Positions 60,156 through 64,000 of a stretch of DNA of 64,000 nucleotides are shown here, in pieces (position 1 is the stretch's first letter; each line of letters starts with the position of its first letter). The position numbers and the translations under genes are program-made. Under the pieces are notes generated by a model, which was not told the origin of the DNA, did no database searches, and saw only the letters and a list, made by a program, of their open reading frames with translations. The DNA is from JAWKRB01 sp041389885 (GTDB lineage Bacteria > Myxococcota_A > Polyangia > Polyangiales > Ga0077539), in contig JAWKRB010000021.1 in assembly GCA_041389885.1 (NCBI GenBank), forward strand, positions 62,001 through 126,000, read 5' to 3'.

Positions 60156-61469
60156 ATGCGAAATTCTGTCTTGCGAGCCTGCGTGATCCTGCTCGCGTCC
60201 TACTCTCTCTTTGCCTGCGCGGGCGGCCGCACCACCGACGACGGCGGAGCGGGCGGCAAGAAGGATGTTCCCTTCTTCGTCGACGACTTCGTCCCAGAGC
60301 CCTCGGACGTGCCCGACATCGACGCCGCGCCCGAGCCCGGTCGCTGCGGCCAGGCCACGCAGCGCTGCTGCGGCGGCACAGCGTGCGAGCGCGGCCTCGA
60401 CTGCCGCGAGGGCGCGTGCTGCTCGCTGCCCTCCGCGGCGTGCGCCGGCCCCAACGACTGCTGCGACGGGCTGAGCTGCACCGGCGGGCGCTGCTGCCAG
60501 TCGTCGGGCGGGCGCTGCGAGTCGAGCGCCGAGTGCTGCGACGGCACCGCGTGCGTCGGCGGTCAGTGCCAGGCCACGCCCACGGCCTGCGGCGGCAGCG
60601 ACCAGGCGTGCTGCGCCGGCGACATCTGCCAGGCCGGCTTCACCTGCAGCAGCGGCACCTGCCGGGCCTGCGGCGGAGACACCCAGCCCTGCTGCCCCGG
60701 CGCGAGCTGCTCCGGCTCCCTCGCCTGCGTGGGCGAGGTCTGCACCACCCCCGCGCCCTGCGGGGATCGGCTCCAGATGTGCTGCACGGGCAACTCGTGC
60801 AACCCGGGGCTCACCTGCGACACTGGCTTCTGCAACCCCGCCCCCGCGGCCTGCGGCGGCGACGGGCAGATGTGCTGCGGCACCGCGTGCAACCCCGGCC
60901 TCGCGTGCAGCGCGGGCTCCTGCCGCTCGCCCATCGTGACGCCGGGCTCCGACGCGGGCTCCGGCGGGGGCAGCTGCGGCAACACCGGCGAGATCTGCTG
61001 CGGAGGCACCGCCTGCAACCCCGGCCTCGTGTGCAACGGCGGCACCTGCGCCATGGGCGCGGTGAGCTGCGGCGCCGACGGCGAGACCTGCTGCGGAGGC
61101 ACCGCGTGCAACTCGGGCCTCTCGTGCACCGGCGGCGTGTGCCAGACCACCAGCGGCGGCGGAGGAGGAGGAGGCACCCCCGGCGGAGGCGGCGGAGGCA
61201 CCCCGGCGCCCTGCGGCGCCATCGGCCAGCCCTGCTGCGGATCGGTCGCCTGCAACCCCGGCGGCACCTGCAACTCGGGCACGTGTGAGACCGCCAGCGG
61301 CGGCGGGGGCACCCCCGGCACCGACGGGGGCACCCCCGGCGGCGGCACGCCCGGCGGCGGCGGCGGCACGCCCCCCGGCGCCTGCGGCGGAGACGGCGAG
61401 CCCTGCTGCGGCACCTCGGCGTGCAACGCGGGCCTCTCGTGCAGCAGCGGCACCTGCCGCCGGGGATGA
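60156..61469 (+). CDS. Large Cys-rich lipoprotein, 5' part (frame broken after it)
   Basis: The ATG at 60156 starts 437 residues with a lipoprotein signal ending YSLFAC (Cys21). After a D/P linker the protein is a chain of short knottin-like units with CC pairs: CGGDGQMCCGTACNPGL, CGADGETCCGGTACNSGL and similar, about every 30 residues. Gly/Thr/Pro-rich spacers divide them (GGGGGGGTPGGGGGGTP). The frame stops at 61467-61469, but the same Cys pattern continues in other frames beyond, so this is very likely the N-terminal part of one gene reaching 63476. It probably forms a disulfide-rich surface fibre. Confidence 0.75.
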   Translation: MRNSVLRACVILLASYSLFACAGGRTTDDGGAGGKKDVPFFVDDFVPEPSDVPDIDAAPEPGRCGQATQRCCGGTACERGLDCREGACCSLPSAACAGPNDCCDGLSCTGGRCCQSSGGRCESSAECCDGTACVGGQCQATPTACGGSDQACCAGDICQAGFTCSSGTCRACGGDTQPCCPGASCSGSLACVGEVCTTPAPCGDRLQMCCTGNSCNPGLTCDTGFCNPAPAACGGDGQMCCGTACNPGLACSAGSCRSPIVTPGSDAGSGGGSCGNTGEICCGGTACNPGLVCNGGTCAMGAVSCGADGETCCGGTACNSGLSCTGGVCQTTSGGGGGGGTPGGGGGGTPAPCGAIGQPCCGSVACNPGGTCNSGTCETASGGGGTPGTDGGTPGGGTPGGGGGTPPGACGGDGEPCCGTSACNAGLSCSSGTCRRG

Positions 61470-63476
61470 TGTCCTGCGGCGCCAGCGACATGCCGCTGCG
61501 TACCCGGCGCCTGCAGGCGGGCGAAACACCTGCATGTCGAACGTGTGCCGCGCGACGAGCACCGTCTGCGGCGCCGACGGGCAGCGCTGCTGCGACATGA
61601 ACACCTGCTCCAACAGCGCGCGCTCACCTGCGTCGGCGGCCTCTGCCGCTCCTGCGGCCTGGCGGTCGTCGATGCAGCGGATCCGGCGACTGCTGCTCCA
61701 GGCTCTGCCAGTCGTCGCATTCATCGGCGGCACCACCGCTCCGCCGGGCTCTCCTGCACGCCCGGCGGCGTGCCCGGCTGCGCGTCGGGCACCACCTGCG
61801 CCGAGGCCCACGGCTCCGACCGCTGCTGCGGCTCGAGCGGCGGCGCCTGCACGTCTGACAGCCAGTGCTGCGGCACCCTCGCGTGCCGCAGCGGTCGCTG
61901 CGCGCAGCAGACCTCCGGCGGCTCGTGCACGGGTGACATGGACTGCATGTCTCCCCTCACCTGCCAGGGCGGCCGCTGCCAGATGCCCGGGGTGATGTGC
62001 ATCTCCGCCGGCGCCTCGTGCATGTCGGGAGGCCCGACCTGCTGCGGCTCGCTCACCTGCACGGGCTCCCCGAGCAGCCCCAGCACCGGCCGCTGCTGCA
62101 ACCCCAGCGGAGGCGCGTGCACCTCGGGCGCCGACTGCTGCAACGGCGCGGCCTGCACCGGCGGTCGGTGCGCCTGCGCCGCGGCGAACAGCACCTGCAC
62201 CTCGGGCGCCGACTGCTGTGGCCGCATGTCCTGCACCGGCGGTCGATGCGTGTGCCAGTCGCGCGGCGCCGCCTGCGACGGAGACACCGACTGCTGCAAC
62301 GGGCTGAGCTGCATCGGCGGCTTCTGCAACTCGTGCACGCCCCGGGGCAACGTCTGCATGGCCGGGGGCGGCTCGCCCTGCTGCAACGGCCAGTGCCGAC
62401 AGATCATCAGCACCCAGCGCTGCTGCGTGCAGGTGGGCGAGGGATGCACCGGCGACCTCGACTGCTGCGGCTTCATGCTCTGCCGCAGCGGCCAGTGCGC
62501 GTGTCAGGCGCAGGGCTTCTCGTGCCAGGAGACGCAGGAGTGCTGCATGGGCCTCACCTGCCGCGACGGCGCCTGCCGCCCGCAGCAGATGGACGCCGGC
62601 ACCGGCATGGACGCGAGCCTCCCCGACGTCTCGCTCCCTGACGGCGGCGGCGGGGGCGGCGGCGGCGACGGCGGCGGCGGGGGCGGCGGCGACGCCAGCG
62701 GCGGCGACGGCGGGATGTGCGTCGGGCCGGGCTTGAGCTGCACCCAGGGCGGCGCGCGCTGCTGCGGCGACTTCTCCTGCGGCGAGCAGCCGGGCGGCAC
62801 CTTCTGCTGCCGCTCTGGCGGCTCGATGTGCTCGACCTCGCGCGAGTGCTGCGGCTCGATGCTCTGCACCGGCGGGATGTGTCAGTGCCGGCGGCGTGAG
62901 GAGACCTGCTCCAACGACGGCGACTGCTGCGGCGGCGCGCGGTGCCAGCGGCCCAGCTGGGGCAGACCACCGGCGCGGGCACCTGCGCGTGCTCCTCGAT
63001 GCTCGAGATGTGCACGAGCAACGAGGGCTGCTGCTCGGGCCTCGAGTGCCGCCCGGAGGGCGCTGCCTCGCCGAGGCTGCCTCGCGCCGGGCGACACCTG
63101 CAGCGGCATGTCGGGCCCCGACGCGGGCATGTGCTGCGGCGGCTACCTCTGCGAGGCGCAGCCCGGCGGGAGCATCAGCACGTGCTGCCGCTTCCCCGCG
63201 CTCACCATGACCGGCACGCCGGTGTCGTGCACCCGTCAGCTTGACTGCTGCGGGCAGAGCCTCTGCATCGACGGGGCCTGCGCGTGCCGCCGCGACGGCC
63301 AGTCGTGCCTGAACTCCCTCGAGTGCTGCGGCGCGATGCTCTGCGACCGCCCCATGGGCGCCGCGATGGGCACCTGCCGCTGCCAGGCGCGGGGTGGCTT
63401 CTGCTTCCCGGGCGGAAACGACTGCTGCGCGGGCTCCACCTGCGTCAGCGACATGACCGGCTCCACCTGCCGCTGA
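61470..63476 (+). CDS. Frameshifted continuation of the Cys-rich lipoprotein
   Basis: From about 61755 to 62960, and again from about 63066 to 63476, the original register (the same as at 60156) reads well as Cys-rich units (CTSGADCCNGAACTGGRC, CLNSLECCGAMLC and similar). Between 61460 and 61755 the sensible Cys pattern jumps frame at least five times. In 62965-63065 it moves to another frame (CTSNEGCCSGLECRPEG) and back. No proper start exists for this part alone. Either the consensus carries indel errors in a repetitive GC-rich stretch, or the gene is decaying. A D/G-rich linker sits near 62600-62700. Confidence 0.6.
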   Translation, partial: CPAAPATCRCVPGACRRAKHLHVERVPRDEHRLRRRRAALLRHEHLLQQRALTCVGGLCRSCGLAVVDAADPATAAPGSASRRIHRRHHRSAGLSCTPGGVPGCASGTTCAEAHGSDRCCGSSGGACTSDSQCCGTLACRSGRCAQQTSGGSCTGDMDCMSPLTCQGGRCQMPGVMCISAGASCMSGGPTCCGSLTCTGSPSSPSTGRCCNPSGGACTSGADCCNGAACTGGRCACAAANSTCTSGADCCGRMSCTGGRCVCQSRGAACDGDTDCCNGLSCIGGFCNSCTPRGNVCMAGGGSPCCNGQCRQIISTQRCCVQVGEGCTGDLDCCGFMLCRSGQCACQAQGFSCQETQECCMGLTCRDGACRPQQMDAGTGMDASLPDVSLPDGGGGGGGGDGGGGGGGDASGGDGGMCVGPGLSCTQGGARCCGDFSCGEQPGGTFCCRSGGSMCSTSRECCGSMLCTGGMCQCRRREETCSNDGDCCGGARCQRPSWGRPPARAPARAPRCSRCARATRAAARASSAARRALPRRGCLAPGDTCSGMSGPDAGMCCGGYLCEAQPGGSISTCCRFPALTMTGTPVSCTRQLDCCGQSLCIDGACACRRDGQSCLNSLECCGAMLCDRPMGAAMGTCRCQARGGFCFPGGNDCCAGSTCVSDMTGSTCR

Positions 63477-63486
63477 CCCTCCCTCG

Positions 63487-63999
63487 TCACCCTCCCTGCA
63501 AGAGCCCCGCGCGCGACGCCAGATCGAGCGCGTGGGCCATGAGGTCGAGCTGGCTCCTGGAGCCCGCGCCGATCGCCTGCTCCCTCGCGCCGAGGCGCAG
63601 CAGGCGGTCGTCGAAGTGCGCGCCGATCGCCCTCTCTCGCAGCGCGTCTCGCAGCGTCTGGAGGTTCTCGAAGCGCGTGGATCGCATCGCGTCGCCGAGG
63701 AACCCGAAGTCCACGCCCTCGCGCAGCACCACCGGCGGCGCGCCGCGCGCGTAGACCAGCATCGCGGCCTCGAGGTCGGGCACCGGCGCGCTCCGCGCCT
63801 CGCGCGCGGGGATGACCCGCATTTCGAAGATCGCTCGCGCCGCGCCCCGCTCCGCGGGGAGCCGGGCGTGTCGGGGCTGCAGGCGCCGCTGCATCGCGCG
63901 GAGCACCAGGTGCACCGAGCTCCAGGCCACGGTGAGCGCGCGGCGGTCGGCGCCCTCGATCACCAGCGCGTCGTCGCGGAGCTCGAGCTTGCGCGCCAT
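63487..63999 (-). CDS. Unknown protein, possibly incomplete at the window edge
   Basis: An ATG at 63999 (MARKLELRDDALVIEG) gives 170 residues; the gene could also start earlier, beyond the window. The protein is soluble and helical toward its C-terminus (FENLQTLRDALRERAIGAHF, LDLMAHALDLASRAGLLQ), with a strand-rich first half. I recognise no family. It converges on the Cys-rich gene with a 10-base gap. Confidence 0.55.
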   Translation of the reverse strand: MARKLELRDDALVIEGADRRALTVAWSSVHLVLRAMQRRLQPRHARLPAERGAARAIFEMRVIPAREARSAPVPDLEAAMLVYARGAPPVVLREGVDFGFLGDAMRSTRFENLQTLRDALRERAIGAHFDDRLLRLGAREQAIGAGSRSQLDLMAHALDLASRAGLLQGG

Positions 64000-64000
64000 G

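Noticed and set aside
58770..61811. A 1013-codon frame containing the sugar-dehydrogenase-like protein
   Set aside because: The upstream two thirds are antisense to the Cys-rich gene and are Ala/Gly/Arg-rich; the lipoprotein signal marks the true start at 60023.

Overview
The window is uniformly very GC-rich, with strong third-position G/C bias. It is packed with genes: almost every base is coding, and no gap between genes exceeds about 260 bases. The gene content points to a myxobacterium (Myxococcota, most likely a Polyangia-type lineage). It has two Pkn2-like Ser/Thr kinases, a mevalonate-pathway HMG-CoA reductase beside menaquinone genes, many lipoproteins with low-complexity D/A/P linkers, long Cys-rich repeat lipoproteins, paired outer-membrane beta-barrels and a KPAA-rich histone-like protein. 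This assignment is inference from content; no rRNA or other marker is present. I saw no tRNA, rRNA, IS element, prophage or CRISPR array.

Layout. 1-4400: a truncated Ser/Thr kinase, then a translationally coupled pair (a repeat protein with four copies of a V-A-N-L-x-P-P-P unit and a diiron ferritin-like enzyme), then a divergent lipoprotein with fifteen 8-Cys repeats. 4449-9900: a six-gene operon on the minus strand running regulator, long-chain polyprenyl diphosphate synthase, DAHP synthase, class II HMG-CoA reductase, UbiE/MenG methyltransferase, MenA prenyltransferase. Its genes are joined by ATGA/GTGA overlaps or a 1-base gap, and a probable self-operator lies at its head. It draws on both the isoprenoid and the aromatic arms of quinone synthesis. 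9926-22672: glmS, an active/inactive M16 peptidase pair, a second Ser/Thr kinase, truA with two coupled envelope genes, two outer-membrane barrel proteins and ftsY with a long repetitive linker.

22757-36529: a membrane Ig-like protein, two HAMP-type membrane proteins around a HEAT-repeat protein, an HDAC-family deacetylase, an SRPBCC lipoprotein divergent from an acyl-CoA synthetase, an RlpA-like lipoprotein, and the operon acpP-fabF-rpiB-metallo-beta-lactamase. 36783-50003: a histone-like protein, a kelch lipoprotein, an MFS transporter with a large unknown protein and a hydrolase, a type-B carboxylesterase, rnhA, proB divergent from proC, another hydrolase and a multi-S1-domain protein. 50082-54211: an orphan sdhC, class I fructose-bisphosphate aldolase and small unknown or membrane proteins.

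54285-63476 is the most accessory-looking part: two TlpA-type thioredoxins, a Cys-rich lipoprotein, a DUF6029-like outer-membrane protein, a sugar-dehydrogenase-like lipoprotein and a very large Cys-rich lipoprotein whose reading frame is broken several times. I read this as a possible surface-protein or disulfide-handling locus. The best candidates for undescribed biology are the repeat protein plus diiron enzyme pair at 801-2116, the regulated quinone-supply operon, and the redox/Cys-rich cluster.
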